Source: Shinella sp. XGS7 | GTDB taxonomy: Bacteria; Pseudomonadota; Gammaproteobacteria; Burkholderiales; Burkholderiaceae_C | DNA: 64,000 nucleotides | Reading direction: 5' to 3' | Assembly: GCF_020535565.1 (NCBI RefSeq) | Contig: NZ_CP084758.1 | Span: forward strand, 3,423,001 to 3,487,000 | Part shown: positions 21,695 to 31,740 of the stretch, piece by piece | How positions within the stretch are numbered: the stretch's first letter is position 1 | Layout: every line of letters begins with the position of its first letter | Made by a program: the position numbers and the translations under genes | Notes under the pieces: model-generated | Databases searched by the model: none | What the model saw: the letters and a program-made list of their open reading frames with translations, nothing else | What the model was told of the DNA's origin: nothing

Positions 21695-22825
21695 ATGACG
21701 ACACTGGTAGGACTGGTTGGTTGGCGCGGCATGGTCGGCTCCGTGCTGATGGACCGCATGGTTGCCGAGCGGGATTTCGATCTGATCGAACCCCTGTTCT
21801 TCAGCACCTCGAACGCGGGCGGCAGCGCCCCGGCGCAGGCCAAGAACGAGACCAAGCTGCAGAACGCCTTTGATATCGAGCAGCTCAAGCGCTGCGAGAT
21901 CATCATCACGGCCCAGGGCGGCGACTACACCAGCGAGGTCTATCCCAAGCTGCGTGCCGCCGGCTGGAACGGCCACTGGATCGACGCCGCCTCCTCGCTG
22001 CGCATGGCCGATAACGCCGTGATCGTGCTGGACCCGGTCAATATGCCCGTGATCAAGGACGCGCTGGCCAAGGGCCAGAAGGACTGGATCGGCGGCAACT
22101 GCACCGTGTCCTGCATGCTGATGGGCGTGGGCGCGCTCTACAAGGCCGGCCTGGTCGAGTGGATGAGCACCCAGACCTACCAGGCCGCCTCCGGCGGTGG
22201 TGCCCAGCATATGCGCGAGCTGCTCACGCAGTACGGCACGCTGAACGCCGAAGTCCGCGCCCTGCTGGACGACCCCAAGAGCGCGATCCTGGAGATCGAC
22301 CGCAGGATCATCGCCAAGCAGCGCAGCCTCTCGGCCGAGGAAACCGCCAACTTCGGCGTGCCCCTGGGCGGCTCGCTGATCCCCTGGATCGACAAGGATC
22401 TGGGCAATGGCCAGTCCAAGGAAGAGTGGAAGGGCATGGCCGAGACCAACAAGATCCTGGGTATTGGCGAGGGCTTCGGTTCGCCCGCCATTCCCGTGGA
22501 CGGCTTCTGCGTGCGCGTGGGCGCCATGCGCTGCCACAGCCAGGCTCTGACCTTCAAGCTGAAGAAGGATGTGCCCCTGGCCGACATCGAGGCCATGATC
22601 GCCGCCGACAACGAGTGGGTGAAGGTGGTGCCCAACACCCGCGAGGCCACGCTTCAGGACCTGACCCCGGTGGCCGTCACCGGCACCATGACCATCCCGG
22701 TGGGGCGCATCCGCAAGCTGGCCATGGGCCCGGAGTACGTGGGTGCCTTCACCATCGGCGACCAACTGCTCTGGGGCGCGGCCGAGCCGCTGCGCCGCAT
22801 GCTGCGCATCCTGCTGGATCGCTGA
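21695..22825 (+). CDS. asd: Aspartate-semialdehyde dehydrogenase
   Basis: A 376-residue enzyme that reduces aspartyl phosphate to aspartate semialdehyde with NADPH, the branch point to lysine/diaminopimelate, methionine and threonine. It has the N-terminal motif [13 protein letters not shown], the catalytic cysteine in [10 protein letters not shown] and the substrate-binding block [29 protein letters not shown] supplies the active-site His. It is of the gamma/betaproteobacterial (Gram-negative) subclass by length. It follows leuB in the same direction, separated by a hairpin-containing gap. The dap genes that use its product lie near 46-51 kb. Confidence 0.97.
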   Translation: MTTLVGLVGWRGMVGSVLMDRMVAERDFDLIEPLFFSTSNAGGSAPAQAKNETKLQNAFDIEQLKRCEIIITAQGGDYTSEVYPKLRAAGWNGHWIDAASSLRMADNAVIVLDPVNMPVIKDALAKGQKDWIGGNCTVSCMLMGVGALYKAGLVEWMSTQTYQAASGGGAQHMRELLTQYGTLNAEVRALLDDPKSAILEIDRRIIAKQRSLSAEETANFGVPLGGSLIPWIDKDLGNGQSKEEWKGMAETNKILGIGEGFGSPAIPVDGFCVRVGAMRCHSQALTFKLKKDVPLADIEAMIAADNEWVKVVPNTREATLQDLTPVAVTGTMTIPVGRIRKLAMGPEYVGAFTIGDQLLWGAAEPLRRMLRILLDR

Positions 22826-22886
22826 GCGGCACCCCTGGCCCGCGTCACCCGTTGCCGGCAAGCCACAGGCCTGTAACGGGTGGTGA

Positions 22887-22915
22887 ATCAGCCGGGTCTC
22901 GCCGGCTGATTTCAG
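22887..22915 (+). terminator. Candidate Rho-independent terminator after asd
   Basis: ATCAGCCGG pairs with CCGGCTGAT across a 6-base loop (9-bp stem, 22887-22910), followed by a modest T-containing run. It lies about 60 bases after the asd stop. Confidence 0.6.
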
Positions 22916-23030
22916 CCTTTGCGTGAGCTCTTGAGCGTATATGCTTGACGCTGTTGTGATTTCATATCGCAAGACGTCAGGAAACAGCCATGACAAATGC
23001 TGTTGGGAAGACAATAAAAGTCGTCAAGAC

Positions 23031-23056
23031 AGGCGGATGCCCCGGGGTGTCCGCCT
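23031..23056 (+). other. Leader hairpin immediately upstream of fimV
   Basis: AGGCGGA and TCCGCCT form a 7-bp stem around a loop containing CCCCGGGG. It ends 19 bases before the proposed fimV TTG start and is followed by T/G-rich sequence, so it may be an RNA leader structure. Only the pairing is observed. Confidence 0.4.
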
Positions 23057-23075
23057 TGTTGCTTTGGGGGATGCC

Positions 23076-25784
23076 TTGAAACTGAATCGAAGCGCAATGG
23101 GTCGTTTTGCCCTGACCCATGTGGCGGTGGCCGCCCTGGGTCTGGCCAGCACGGCCGCCTGGAGTTTGGGCCTGGGCCGCCTGACCGTGCAGTCCGCGCT
23201 GGGCGAAACCCTCAAGGCCGAGATCGACATCAGCTCGATCACCCCCGAGGAAGCCGGCACCCTCAAGGTTCGCATCGCACCGGCCGACTCCTACCGCGCG
23301 GCGGGCGTGGAGTACAACAGCGTGCTCACCAGCACCCAGGTGCAGCTGGCGCGCCGCGGTGATGGCCGTCAGGTGCTGCGCATTGCCAGCGACCGCTCGG
23401 TGCAAGAGCCCTTTGTGGACGTGATCCTGGAGCTGACCTGGTCCAGCGGCCGTCTGGTGCGCGAGTACACCCTGCTGTTCGATCCCCCGAGCCTGGCCCG
23501 TCCGGCCCCGCCGGCCGAGAGCACGGCCCCGGCCATTGCCGCGGCGCCGGCCGAGGCGCGTCCCGTGCCCGCGCCGCGCCCGGCCAGCAGCACGCCGGTG
23601 CCTCCGGTGGCCAGCCCGCCTGCTGCAGCGCCCGCGCCGGCGCCGCGCCCCGTGGCTGCCGCGCCGCGCCCGGAACCCAAGCCCGTGGCGGCGCCTGCGC
23701 CTGCTCCCGCCCCGGCGCCCGCAGCCGGCGCCAGCGAGTACAAGGTCAAGGCGGGCGACACCCTGTCCCGCGTGGCCAATCGCACCAAGCCGGCCGGCGT
23801 GTCGCTGGAGCAGATGCTGGTGGGGCTGTACCGCAACAATCCCGACGCCTTCCTGGGCGAGAACATGAACCGGCTCAAGTCCGGCGTGGTGCTCCAGGTG
23901 CCGGGCAGCGAGAAGCTGGGCAGCGTCAGCACCGATGAGGCCCGCCAGGTCATCCAGGCGCAAAGCGCGGACTTCAGCGCCTACCGCCAGCGACTGGCCA
24001 GCGGCGCCCCCGAACTGCGCGCCGAGGACAACCAGCGCCAGGCCAAGGGCAAGGTGCAGGCGGCCGTCGAGGATCGCAAGCCCGCCGCAGCGCCCAGCCC
24101 CGACAAGCTGACCCTGAGCAAGGGCGACAAGCCGGCTGCTGCGGCCTCCGAGGCCAAGCTCTCCAAGGACACGGAGAAGAAGGCCGATGCGGCCCGCGTG
24201 GCCGAGCTGACCCGCAATGTGGAGGAGCTCAAGAAGCTCTCCAGTGAAACCCGTCCCGGCGCGACTCCCGCAGCCAGCGCCGCGCCCAGCCCGGCGCCCG
24301 CCGTGGTGGCAGCCCCCCCGGTCCCCTCGGCGCCGCCCGTGGTGGCGTCCGCCCCGGCTCCGGCCCCAGCCCTCGCGGCCGCATCGGCGCCGGCCTCCAA
24401 GCCGGCCCTGGCCGCAGCCTCCGCGCCCGCCGCTCCGCCGGCGCCGGCACCCGAGGCCGAGGAACCGGGTCTGCTGTCCGGTCTGATGGAGAACCCGCTG
24501 CTGCTGCCCCTGGGGGCTGTCCTGCTGGCCCTGCTGGGCGGTCTGGGTTTCATGCGCTACCGCGGCAAGGGCTTTGGCCGACCCAAGGCCGACACCGGCT
24601 TCCATGAAAGCCGGCTGCAGCCCGATTCCTTCTTCGGTGCCACGGGCGGTCAGCGCGTGGACACCCGTGATGCCGGCGGCGCCGCCTCGTCCATGAGCTA
24701 CTCGCTGAGCCAGCTCGATGCCATCGGCGATGTGGATCCCGTGGCCGAGGCCGATGTCTACCTGGCCTATGGCCGCGATCTGCAGGCCGAGGAAATCCTC
24801 AAGGAAGCCCTGCGCGCCAACCCCGAGCGCCTGGCCATCCGCCTCAAGCTGCTCGAGGTCTACGCCAAGCGCCGCGACATCAAGGGCTTCGAGCAGCTGG
24901 CCATCCAGCTCTATGCCGAAACCCAGGGTGTGGGCGATGACTGGGCCAAGGCCCAGGAGCTGGGCCGCCAGATTGATGCCGACAATCCGCTCTACCAGCC
25001 CGGCGGCGCCCCGGCGCTGAAGGAAGACGGTCGCGAGGTGCACCCCGAGCCCATGGCGGCCAGCACCCTGCCGCAGACCGTGCAGCCCAGCACCATCAAT
25101 GGCGCGCTGATGGGGGCCGAGCCCCTGGGGCGCGCGGCGGCCGACTCCGGCCTGCCCAGCGGCCTGGATCTCGACCTGGACCTGGATCTGGCCCGCCCGC
25201 CGGCCGTCTCGCCCACCGCCATGCAGGCCACCCAGGCCCTGCCGGCATCGGTGGAGCAGGCGCCCATGGCCATGGACTTCGATCTGGACAGTCCGCCGCC
25301 GGCCGCGACGCCGGCTCCGGCCCAGGACCTGTCCTTCGATCTGGGAGATCTGGACCTGCCGGGCGACGATGCCAGCACCCAGGCCGCCACCCTGCGCATC
25401 GACGCGCTGGATGCCCCGGCCCCGGCCCAGGACGCGCAGTCGCTGGACTTCGACCTGTCTTCGCTGGACCTGGACCTGCCGGGCAGCCCGGCGCCGGCGC
25501 CCGAGCCCATCCCCACGGCCACGGCCACGCTGGATGAGGGCTTGTCGGCCGAGTTCGACAGCCTGCTGCAGGACGAGCAGGCCCAGGCCCATGATCCGCT
25601 GGCCCATGCCTTCGACGCGCTGGAAGAGGGCGACGACCCCCTGCAGCGCCAGCTGGAGCTGGCCGACGAGTTCCGTCAGATCGGCGACACCGAGGGCGCG
25701 CGCGACGTGCTGCAGGAGCTGCTGGCCAAGGCCAGCGGCCCGCTGCGGGACAAGGCCCAGGCCATGCTCAACGAGCTGCGCTGA
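23076..25784 (+). CDS. fimV: FimV-type peptidoglycan-binding polar hub protein
   Basis: About 902 residues. A signal peptide (THVAVAALGLASTAAWS) precedes the FimV N-domain (GLGRLTVQSALGETLKAEIDI). Then come a Pro/Ala-rich linker, a LysM domain (EYKVKAGDTLSRVANRT), a second long Pro/Ala linker and one membrane span (LLLPLGAVLLALLGGLGFM). The cytoplasmic part has TPR-like repeats, an acidic region rich in LDLDLDL, and the conserved C-terminal FimV domain ending in LRDKAQAMLNELR. FimV organises the cell pole, type IV pili and motility. I choose TTG 23076, preceded by GGGGG, because the upstream ORF portion is not family-like; ATG 23097 is possible. It begins the conserved fimV-truA-trpF run. Confidence 0.88.
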   Translation: MKLNRSAMGRFALTHVAVAALGLASTAAWSLGLGRLTVQSALGETLKAEIDISSITPEEAGTLKVRIAPADSYRAAGVEYNSVLTSTQVQLARRGDGRQVLRIASDRSVQEPFVDVILELTWSSGRLVREYTLLFDPPSLARPAPPAESTAPAIAAAPAEARPVPAPRPASSTPVPPVASPPAAAPAPAPRPVAAAPRPEPKPVAAPAPAPAPAPAAGASEYKVKAGDTLSRVANRTKPAGVSLEQMLVGLYRNNPDAFLGENMNRLKSGVVLQVPGSEKLGSVSTDEARQVIQAQSADFSAYRQRLASGAPELRAEDNQRQAKGKVQAAVEDRKPAAAPSPDKLTLSKGDKPAAAASEAKLSKDTEKKADAARVAELTRNVEELKKLSSETRPGATPAASAAPSPAPAVVAAPPVPSAPPVVASAPAPAPALAAASAPASKPALAAASAPAAPPAPAPEAEEPGLLSGLMENPLLLPLGAVLLALLGGLGFMRYRGKGFGRPKADTGFHESRLQPDSFFGATGGQRVDTRDAGGAASSMSYSLSQLDAIGDVDPVAEADVYLAYGRDLQAEEILKEALRANPERLAIRLKLLEVYAKRRDIKGFEQLAIQLYAETQGVGDDWAKAQELGRQIDADNPLYQPGGAPALKEDGREVHPEPMAASTLPQTVQPSTINGALMGAEPLGRAAADSGLPSGLDLDLDLDLARPPAVSPTAMQATQALPASVEQAPMAMDFDLDSPPPAATPAPAQDLSFDLGDLDLPGDDASTQAATLRIDALDAPAPAQDAQSLDFDLSSLDLDLPGSPAPAPEPIPTATATLDEGLSAEFDSLLQDEQAQAHDPLAHAFDALEEGDDPLQRQLELADEFRQIGDTEGARDVLQELLAKASGPLRDKAQAMLNELR

Positions 25785-25820
25785 GCGGCAGCCGCCTGCC
25801 GCGAGCAGGCACAATGCAGG

Positions 25821-25851
25821 GCGCCCGGCCTGGCCGGGCGCTTTTTCTTTT
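25821..25851 (+). terminator. Rho-independent terminator after fimV
   Basis: GCGCCCGGC and GCCGGGCGC form a perfect 9-bp stem with a 3-base loop, followed by TTTTTCTTTTT. It lies between fimV and truA and argues that truA should start downstream of it. Confidence 0.88.
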
Positions 25852-25864
25852 TCGGGAGCGGATC

Positions 25865-26653
25865 TTGAGCACAAGGGTGGCGCTGGGCGTCAGCTATCGC
25901 GGACAGGCCTACAAGGGCTGGCAGAGCCAGCCCGGCGGCGGCACGGTGCAGGACGCGCTGGAAAAGGCCCTGGGCCAGTTCGCCGCCCAGCCCATCCGCA
26001 CGATCTGCGCCGGCCGCACCGACACCGGCGTGCATGGCCTGAACCAGGTGGTGCATTTCGATGCGCCGGTGCAGCGCGAGCCCTTTTCCTGGGTGCGCGG
26101 CACCAACCGTTATCTGCCGCCCGATATCGCCATCCAGTGGTGTGCCTTCCCGGGGGTGCAGTTCCATGCGCGCAACCACGCGCGCGGCCGGCGCTACGCC
26201 TATCTGCTCCTGGAGTCGGCCGTGCGGCCCGCCATCGAGACCGGCTCGGTGGGCTGGATCTTCCGGCCGCTGGACGGTGAGGCCATGCGCGCCGCCGTGC
26301 CGCATCTGCTGGGCGAGCATGATTTCTCGTCCTTCCGCTCCTCCGAATGCCAGGCCGCTTCGCCGGTGAAGCAGCTGCGGCGCATCGAGATCACCAAGCG
26401 GGGCGCCTACTGGCGCTTCGAGTTCGACGCCTCGGCCTTTTTGCACCATATGGTGCGCAATCTGATGGGCTGTCTGATTGCCGTGGGCACGGGCAGCCGG
26501 CATCCCGACTGGCTGATCGAGGTGCTGGCGGCGCGCAACCGCGACGCGGCGGCGCCCACCTTTGCCCCCGATGGCCTCTATTTCGTCGGTCCTTATTACG
26601 ATGCCGAGCTGAACCTCCCCGAACGCACGGCGGCCATGGACTGGCTGCCCTGA
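25865..26653 (+). CDS. truA: tRNA pseudouridine(38-40) synthase
   Basis: TruA converts uridines 38-40 of the tRNA anticodon arm to pseudouridine. The catalytic aspartate lies in GRTDTGVHGLNQVVHF (about residues 50-60), and family blocks include YKGWQSQP, FHARNHARGRRYAY, HDFSSFRSSEC and FLHHMVRN. The longest frame begins at 25814 inside the fimV terminator, so I use TTG 25865, preceded by GGGAG, giving 262 residues; a nearby GTG is also possible. The gene stands at its standard place between fimV and trpF. Confidence 0.93.
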   Translation: MSTRVALGVSYRGQAYKGWQSQPGGGTVQDALEKALGQFAAQPIRTICAGRTDTGVHGLNQVVHFDAPVQREPFSWVRGTNRYLPPDIAIQWCAFPGVQFHARNHARGRRYAYLLLESAVRPAIETGSVGWIFRPLDGEAMRAAVPHLLGEHDFSSFRSSECQAASPVKQLRRIEITKRGAYWRFEFDASAFLHHMVRNLMGCLIAVGTGSRHPDWLIEVLAARNRDAAAPTFAPDGLYFVGPYYDAELNLPERTAAMDWLP

Positions 26654-26657
26654 GACC

Positions 26658-27308
26658 ATGAGCCGAACCCGTATCAAGATCTGTGGCCTGACCCGTGAGG
26701 CCGATGTGGAGGCCGCCGTGGCGGCCGGCGCCGATGCCATCGGCTTTGTCTTCTACGAGAAGAGCCCCCGCCATGTGAGTCCGGCCCGCGCGGCCGAGCT
26801 CGCGCGCCTGCTGCCGCCCTTTGTGATGCCGGTGGGTCTGTTTGTGAACGCCCCGGCCGGGTTGCTGCAGGCGGCGCAGGAGGCCTTGCCGCAGATGCTG
26901 GTGCAGTTCCACGGGGACGAGAGCCCGGCGGACTGCCAGCGCGTTGGCCGCCCCTATATCCGGGCGGCTCGCATGCTGCCCGGCTTTGATTTGCTAGACT
27001 TCGCCCAGCAATACTCCAGCGCTCAAGCCCTGCTGCTCGATGCCCATGTCGAGGGCTATGGCGGCGGCGGAAAGGTTTTTGATTGGTCACTCATTCCAAG
27101 AAACGTGCCCTCTCCAGTCGTTTTGTCTGGTGGGTTGCATGCCGGAAATGTGGCCCAAGGGATGCTTCAGGTACGGCCCTGGGCCGTTGATGTGAGTTCC
27201 GGCGTCGAGCAGGCCAAGGGCCTGAAAGACGCCGCCCTGATCCGGCAGTTCTGCGCCGCCGTCCGCGAGGCCGACGCCCAGATCGCGGCAGAACTGCCCC
27301 AAACCTGA
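26658..27308 (+). CDS. trpF: Phosphoribosylanthranilate isomerase
   Basis: A 216-residue TIM barrel that catalyses the Amadori rearrangement of phosphoribosylanthranilate in tryptophan synthesis. The catalytic cysteine is in TRIKICGLTREADV at residues 4-17. Other marks are GFVFYEKSPRHVSP, VGLFVN, VQFHGDES and the phosphate-binding end DVSSGVEQAKGLKD. It starts 4 bases after the truA stop and is followed by trpB and trpA. A stretch around 26990-27130 is less GC-rich than its surroundings but encodes normal TrpF sequence. Confidence 0.96.
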   Translation: MSRTRIKICGLTREADVEAAVAAGADAIGFVFYEKSPRHVSPARAAELARLLPPFVMPVGLFVNAPAGLLQAAQEALPQMLVQFHGDESPADCQRVGRPYIRAARMLPGFDLLDFAQQYSSAQALLLDAHVEGYGGGGKVFDWSLIPRNVPSPVVLSGGLHAGNVAQGMLQVRPWAVDVSSGVEQAKGLKDAALIRQFCAAVREADAQIAAELPQT

Positions 27309-27323
27309 AGAGAGTTCCCCCTC

Positions 27324-28586
27324 ATGACGATTGCCTACAACCAGCCGGATGCCCGCGGGCATTTCGGCCCCTACGGTGGCCGCTTCGTGGCCGAGACCCT
27401 GGTCCACGCGCTCGATGAGCTCAACGAGGCCTACGAGCACTACCGCAAGGACCCGGACTTCATCCAGGAGTTCAACAAGGAGCTGGCGCATTTCGTCGGC
27501 CGCCCGAGCCCGCTCTACTATGCCGAACGCCTGACACAGCATCTCGGTGGCGCGAAGATCTACTTCAAGCGCGAGGAGCTGAACCACACCGGCTCGCACA
27601 AGATCAACAACTGCATCGGCCAGATCCTGCTCGCCAAGCGCATGGGCAAGACGCGCATCATCGCGGAGACCGGCGCCGGCCAGCACGGCGTGGCCTCGGC
27701 CACCGTCGCCGCGCGCTTCGGCCTGCCTTGCGTCGTCTACATGGGCGCGACCGACGTCGAGCGCCAGGCGCCGAACGTCTTCCGCATGAAGCTCCTCGGC
27801 GCCGAGGTGAAGCCGGTGACAGCCGGCAGCGGCACGCTGAAGGACGCCATGAACGAGGCGTTGCGCGACTGGGTCACCAATGTCGAGAACACCTATTACC
27901 TGATCGGCACCGCTGCCGGTCCGCATCCCTATCCGGAGCTGGTGCGCGAGTTCCAGGCCGTCATCGGCACGGAAGCGCGCGAGCAGCTGCTTGCCGCCGA
28001 AGGCCGTCTGCCGGATATGGTGATCGCCGCCGTCGGCGGTGGTTCCAACGCCATCGGCATCTTCCATCCGTTCCTTGACGACAAGAGCGTCCAGATCGTC
28101 GGCGTCGAAGCCGGCGGCAAGGGCCTCGACGGCGATCTGCACTGCGCCTCGCTGACGGCGGGTTCGCCCGGCGTGCTGCACGGCAACCGCACCTACCTGC
28201 TGCAGGACGCGGACGGCCAGATCAAGGAAGGCCACTCCATTTCCGCCGGTCTCGATTATCCCGGCATCGGCCCGGAACATGCCTGGCTGCATCAGATCGG
28301 CCGTGCCGAATATGTCCCGATCATGGACGATGAGGCGCTGGAAGCCTTCCAGCTTCTGACCAAGCTCGAAGGCATCATCCCGGCGCTGGAACCGAGCCAT
28401 GCCATCGCCGAAGTGATCAAGCGTGCGCCCAAGATGGGCAAGGACCAGATCATCCTGATGAACCTCTCCGGCCGCGGCGACAAGGATATCTTCACCGTGG
28501 CCGATCTCTCCGGCGCCAAGGTCTATGACCAGCCCTCGCAGGCCGGTCATGAGGTCAAGGGTCTGGTGAAGGGAGGTGCCCAATGA
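27324..28586 (+). CDS. trpB: Tryptophan synthase beta chain
   Basis: A 420-residue PLP enzyme that joins indole and serine. The PLP lysine lies in [11 protein letters not shown] (about residue 92), the phosphate-binding glycine loop is GGGSNAIG, and [10 protein letters not shown] is the serine-binding block. The first ~50 codons look native. From about 27480 to 28545 the DNA and the residues ([35 protein letters not shown]) are rhizobial in style. The C-terminus carries about 20 more residues than a typical TrpB, ending near GLVKGGAQ, which may be the native tail after the join. The stop overlaps trpA (ATGA). Confidence 0.93.
   Translation: MTIAYNQPDARGHFGPYGGRFVAETLVHALDELNEAYEHYRKDPDFIQEFNKELAHFVGRPSPLYYAERLTQHLGGAKIYFKREELNHTGSHKINNCIGQILLAKRMGKTRIIAETGAGQHGVASATVAARFGLPCVVYMGATDVERQAPNVFRMKLLGAEVKPVTAGSGTLKDAMNEALRDWVTNVENTYYLIGTAAGPHPYPELVREFQAVIGTEAREQLLAAEGRLPDMVIAAVGGGSNAIGIFHPFLDDKSVQIVGVEAGGKGLDGDLHCASLTAGSPGVLHGNRTYLLQDADGQIKEGHSISAGLDYPGIGPEHAWLHQIGRAEYVPIMDDEALEAFQLLTKLEGIIPALEPSHAIAEVIKRAPKMGKDQIILMNLSGRGDKDIFTVADLSGAKVYDQPSQAGHEVKGLVKGGAQ
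27480..28545 (+). other. Foreign-style segment inside trpB
   Basis: About 1 kb with GTC/CTC/TCG-rich codons and alphaproteobacterial TrpB variants, flanked by native trpF-side and trpA-side sequence. The edges are estimates. Confidence 0.7.
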
Positions 28587-29392
28587 GCCCCGTCACCGGA
28601 CGCATCGCCGCCACCTTCGCCGCGCTGAAGGCGCAACAGCGCAAGGCCCTGATTCCCTTCGTCACCGCCGGTGATCCGCATTCCGAAGCCACGGTGGAGC
28701 TGATGCTGGCCATGGCCGAGGCCGGGGCCGATGTGATCGAGCTGGGCGTGCCTTTCTCGGACCCCATGGCCGACGGCCCCGTGATCCAGCGCGCCGGTGA
28801 GCGCGCGCTCAAGGCCGGCATCGGCATGAAGCAGGTGCTGGACTATGTGCGGACTTTCCGCCAGGGCAACGCCAGCACGCCCGTGGTGCTGATGGGCTAT
28901 GCCAACCCGGTGGAGCGCTACGGCATGGAGCGTTTTGTGGCCGACGCCAAGGCTGCGGGCGTGGACGGCGTGCTGATCGTGGACTACCCGCCGGAAGAGT
29001 GCGAGGCCTTTGCCGCCGCGCTCAAGAGCCAGGGGCTGGATCCCATCTTCCTGCTCGCGCCCACCTCCAGCGAGGAGCGCATGGCGCGCATCGGCGCCCT
29101 GGCCAGCGGCTATGTCTACTACGTCTCGCTCAAGGGCGTGACCGGGGCCGGCCATCTGGACACGGCGGCCGTGGCCGCGGCCGTGCCGCGCATCCGCCGC
29201 CATGTGAACACGCCGGTGGGTGTGGGCTTCGGCATCCGCGACGGGGCCACGGCCCGCGCCGTGGCCGAGGTTTCGGACGCGGTGGTGATCGGTTCGCGCC
29301 TGGTCCAGCTGCTCGAGGTCCAGAACAGGGATAATGTCGCCGCGACGGGCGCCCAGTTCATCCGCGAGATCCGCGCTGCACTCGACGCCTGA
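28583..29392 (+). CDS. trpA: Tryptophan synthase alpha chain
   Basis: A 269-residue TIM barrel that cleaves indole-3-glycerol phosphate and channels indole to TrpB. The catalytic glutamate is in [21 protein letters not shown] (about residues 47-67). The catalytic aspartate is in [13 protein letters not shown], and the phosphate site is GVGFGIRD. It starts inside the trpB stop codon. Unlike trpB, its codon use is native from the first codons. Confidence 0.97.
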   Translation: MSPVTGRIAATFAALKAQQRKALIPFVTAGDPHSEATVELMLAMAEAGADVIELGVPFSDPMADGPVIQRAGERALKAGIGMKQVLDYVRTFRQGNASTPVVLMGYANPVERYGMERFVADAKAAGVDGVLIVDYPPEECEAFAAALKSQGLDPIFLLAPTSSEERMARIGALASGYVYYVSLKGVTGAGHLDTAAVAAAVPRIRRHVNTPVGVGFGIRDGATARAVAEVSDAVVIGSRLVQLLEVQNRDNVAATGAQFIREIRAALDA

Positions 29393-29415
29393 AGAAACCC
29401 GATAAAGGAGCCTCC

Positions 29416-30288
29416 ATGAGCTGGCTTGAGAAACTCCTGCCGCCCAAGATGCAGCAGACCGACCCCGCCGAGCGCCGCACGGTGCCGGAGGGCCTCTGGA
29501 TCAAGTGCCCGTCCTGCGAGACGGTGCTCTACAAGACCGATCTGGAGCAGAACGTCAATGTCTGCCCCAAGTGCAGCCACCATCACCGCATCGGCGCGCG
29601 TGCGCGCCTGAACGCCTTCCTGGACGGTGAGGGGCGCTACGAGATCGGCCAGGAGGTGATCCCGGTCGACGCGCTGAAGTTCAAGGACAGCAAGAAGTAT
29701 CCCGACCGGCTCAAGGAAGCCCTGGAGAACACCGGCGAAACCGATGCCCTGGTGGTGATGGGCGGTGCGGTGATGAGCGTGCCCGTGGTGGCCGCCTGCT
29801 TCGAGTTCGACTTCATGGGTGGCTCCATGGGCTCGGTGGTGGGCGAGCGCTTTGCCCGCGGCGTCGAGGCCGCACTGGAACAGAAGGTGCCCTTCATCTG
29901 CTTCACCGCCACCGGCGGCGCGCGCATGCAGGAAGGCCTGCTGTCCCTGATGCAGATGGCCAAGAGCAATGCGGCCCTGACCCGTCTGGCCAAGGCCAAG
30001 CTGCCCTATGTGAGCGTGCTGACCGACCCGACCATGGGCGGCGTCTCGGCCTCCTTCGCCTTCGTGGGCGATATCGTGATTGCCGAGCCTAAGGCCCTGA
30101 TCGGCTTTGCTGGCCCGCGCGTGATCGAGAACACGGTGCGCGAGAAGCTGCCCCCGGGCTTCCAGCGCGCCGAGTTCCTGATGGAAAAGGGCGCGGTCGA
30201 CATGATCGTGGACCGCCGCCAGCTGCGCGAGACCATTGCCCGCGCCCTGGCCAAGCTGCAGCGCCAGAGCGCCGACGCGGTGGCCTGA
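29416..30288 (+). CDS. accD: Acetyl-CoA carboxylase carboxyltransferase subunit beta
   Basis: A 290-residue subunit of the enzyme that makes malonyl-CoA for fatty-acid synthesis. The N-terminal zinc ribbon has two CxxC pairs (CPSC and CPKC, residues about 29-51). The crotonase-fold region has [21 protein letters not shown] and [22 protein letters not shown] precedes the ATG. The trpA-accD-folC order is conserved in proteobacteria. A terminator follows. Confidence 0.97.
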   Translation: MSWLEKLLPPKMQQTDPAERRTVPEGLWIKCPSCETVLYKTDLEQNVNVCPKCSHHHRIGARARLNAFLDGEGRYEIGQEVIPVDALKFKDSKKYPDRLKEALENTGETDALVVMGGAVMSVPVVAACFEFDFMGGSMGSVVGERFARGVEAALEQKVPFICFTATGGARMQEGLLSLMQMAKSNAALTRLAKAKLPYVSVLTDPTMGGVSASFAFVGDIVIAEPKALIGFAGPRVIENTVREKLPPGFQRAEFLMEKGAVDMIVDRRQLRETIARALAKLQRQSADAVA

Positions 30289-30310
30289 GCCTCGCTGTCC
30301 CGCTGACCAC

Positions 30311-30340
30311 GGCCAGGCTGGAGCCTGGCCGTTCTTGTTT
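30311..30340 (+). terminator. Rho-independent terminator between accD and folC
   Basis: GGCCAGGC and GCCTGGCC form an 8-bp stem with loop TGGA, followed by GTTCTTGTTT. It lies 22 bases after the accD stop. Confidence 0.8.
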
Positions 30341-30348
30341 TGGAGTTC

Positions 30349-31710
30349 ATGACCGTGTTGCCCACCACGCTCGAGCAATGGCTGTCGCACTGCGAGCGCC
30401 TGCATCCCAAGGAAATCGACATGACCCTGGCGCGGGTGCAGCACCTGCGCGACAGCATGGGTCTGCACTTCGAGGACACGCCGGTCGTGATGGTGGCCGG
30501 CACCAATGGCAAGGGCTCGACCTGCGCCATGCTGGAGTCCATCGCCCTGCAGGCGGGCTACCGGGTGGGCCTCTACATCAAGCCGCATCTGGTGCATTTC
30601 CAGGAGCGCTGCCGCGTGGGCGGGGCACCGGTCTCGGCCGAGTCCCTGCTGCCGCACTTCGAGGCGGTGGAGAAGGCGCGCGCCGCCGTCGGTGATCTGG
30701 CCCTGACCTATTTCGAGTTCACCACCCTGGCCATCCTCTCGCGCCTGGCGGCCGAGCCGCTGGACCTGGTGATCCTGGAGGTGGGTCTGGGCGGGCGCCT
30801 GGATGCCGTGAACTGCATTGATGCGGACTGCAGCGTGATCACCAGCATCGACCTGGATCACACCGAGTTCCTGGGGCCGGATCGCGAGTCCGTGGGGCGT
30901 GAGAAGGCCCACATCATGCGCGCCGGCCGCCCGGCCGTCTGCAGCGATCCCATGGCCCCGGCCTCCATCGCCGCCTACGCCGCCCAGATCGGCGCGGACC
31001 TGCGCCAGTTGGGCCGCGACTTCAGCTACAGCGGCGATCGCCAGCAGTGGCAGTGGGTGGGGCGCAGCAAGCGCTTCAGCGGCCTGGCCTATCCCTCGCT
31101 GCGCGGCGTGAACCAGCTTCTCAATGCCTCGGGCGTGCTGGCCGTGTTCGAGGCCCTGCACGAGCGCCTGCCCATCAGCGCCCAGGCGGTGCGTGCCGGT
31201 CTGGCCCTGGTGGAGCTGCCCGGCCGCTTCCAGGTGGTGCCGGGCCAGCCCACCCTGGTGCTGGACGTGGCGCACAACCCGCATGCCATCGCCGCCCTGG
31301 CCCAGAACCTGGACCAGATGGGCTTCTTCCCGCGCACCCATGCGGTCTTCGGCGCCATGGCCGACAAGGACCTGGCCGAGATCCTGGCGCGCATCGCGCC
31401 CCTGATCGACAGCTGGCATTTCTGCGACCTGCCGCTGCCTCGCGCCGCCACGGCCGCGGCCCTGGCCGAGCGCTTCGAGAGCCTGCGCGCCAGCGGGGCA
31501 CTCAAGGCCCCGGCCGAGCTGCGCACCCAGTGCCATGCCGACCCCGCCCAGGCCCTGGCCGCGGCGGCGGCCGCTGCAGACCCCGCTGATAGAATTTTGG
31601 TCTTCGGTTCCTTCTACACCGTGGGTGGCGTGCTCAAGCAGGGCGTGCCGCGCCTGGGAGGCGCCGGCGGAGCAAGCCCGGCACCGGCCCAGCCTCCTGC
31701 CGCGCCCTGA
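30349..31710 (+). CDS. folC: Bifunctional dihydrofolate synthase/folylpolyglutamate synthase
   Basis: A Mur-ligase-fold enzyme that adds glutamate to dihydropteroate and to folates. The ATP-binding P-loop is VAGTNGKGSTCAMLE (about residues 48-62). YIKPHLVHFQERCRVGG is the family's substrate loop, EVGLGGRLDAVN and SIDLDHTEFLG carry the metal and Lys region, and LDVAHNPHA marks the C-domain. I place the start at ATG 30349. TTG 30340 and GTG 30355 are alternatives because GGAG lies very close to the ATG. The C-terminus is a short Ala/Pro-rich tail. Confidence 0.95.
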   Translation: MTVLPTTLEQWLSHCERLHPKEIDMTLARVQHLRDSMGLHFEDTPVVMVAGTNGKGSTCAMLESIALQAGYRVGLYIKPHLVHFQERCRVGGAPVSAESLLPHFEAVEKARAAVGDLALTYFEFTTLAILSRLAAEPLDLVILEVGLGGRLDAVNCIDADCSVITSIDLDHTEFLGPDRESVGREKAHIMRAGRPAVCSDPMAPASIAAYAAQIGADLRQLGRDFSYSGDRQQWQWVGRSKRFSGLAYPSLRGVNQLLNASGVLAVFEALHERLPISAQAVRAGLALVELPGRFQVVPGQPTLVLDVAHNPHAIAALAQNLDQMGFFPRTHAVFGAMADKDLAEILARIAPLIDSWHFCDLPLPRAATAAALAERFESLRASGALKAPAELRTQCHADPAQALAAAAAAADPADRILVFGSFYTVGGVLKQGVPRLGGAGGASPAPAQPPAAP

Positions 31711-31740
31711 TCGAGCCACGGCCTTCCACCACGAGAGTCC

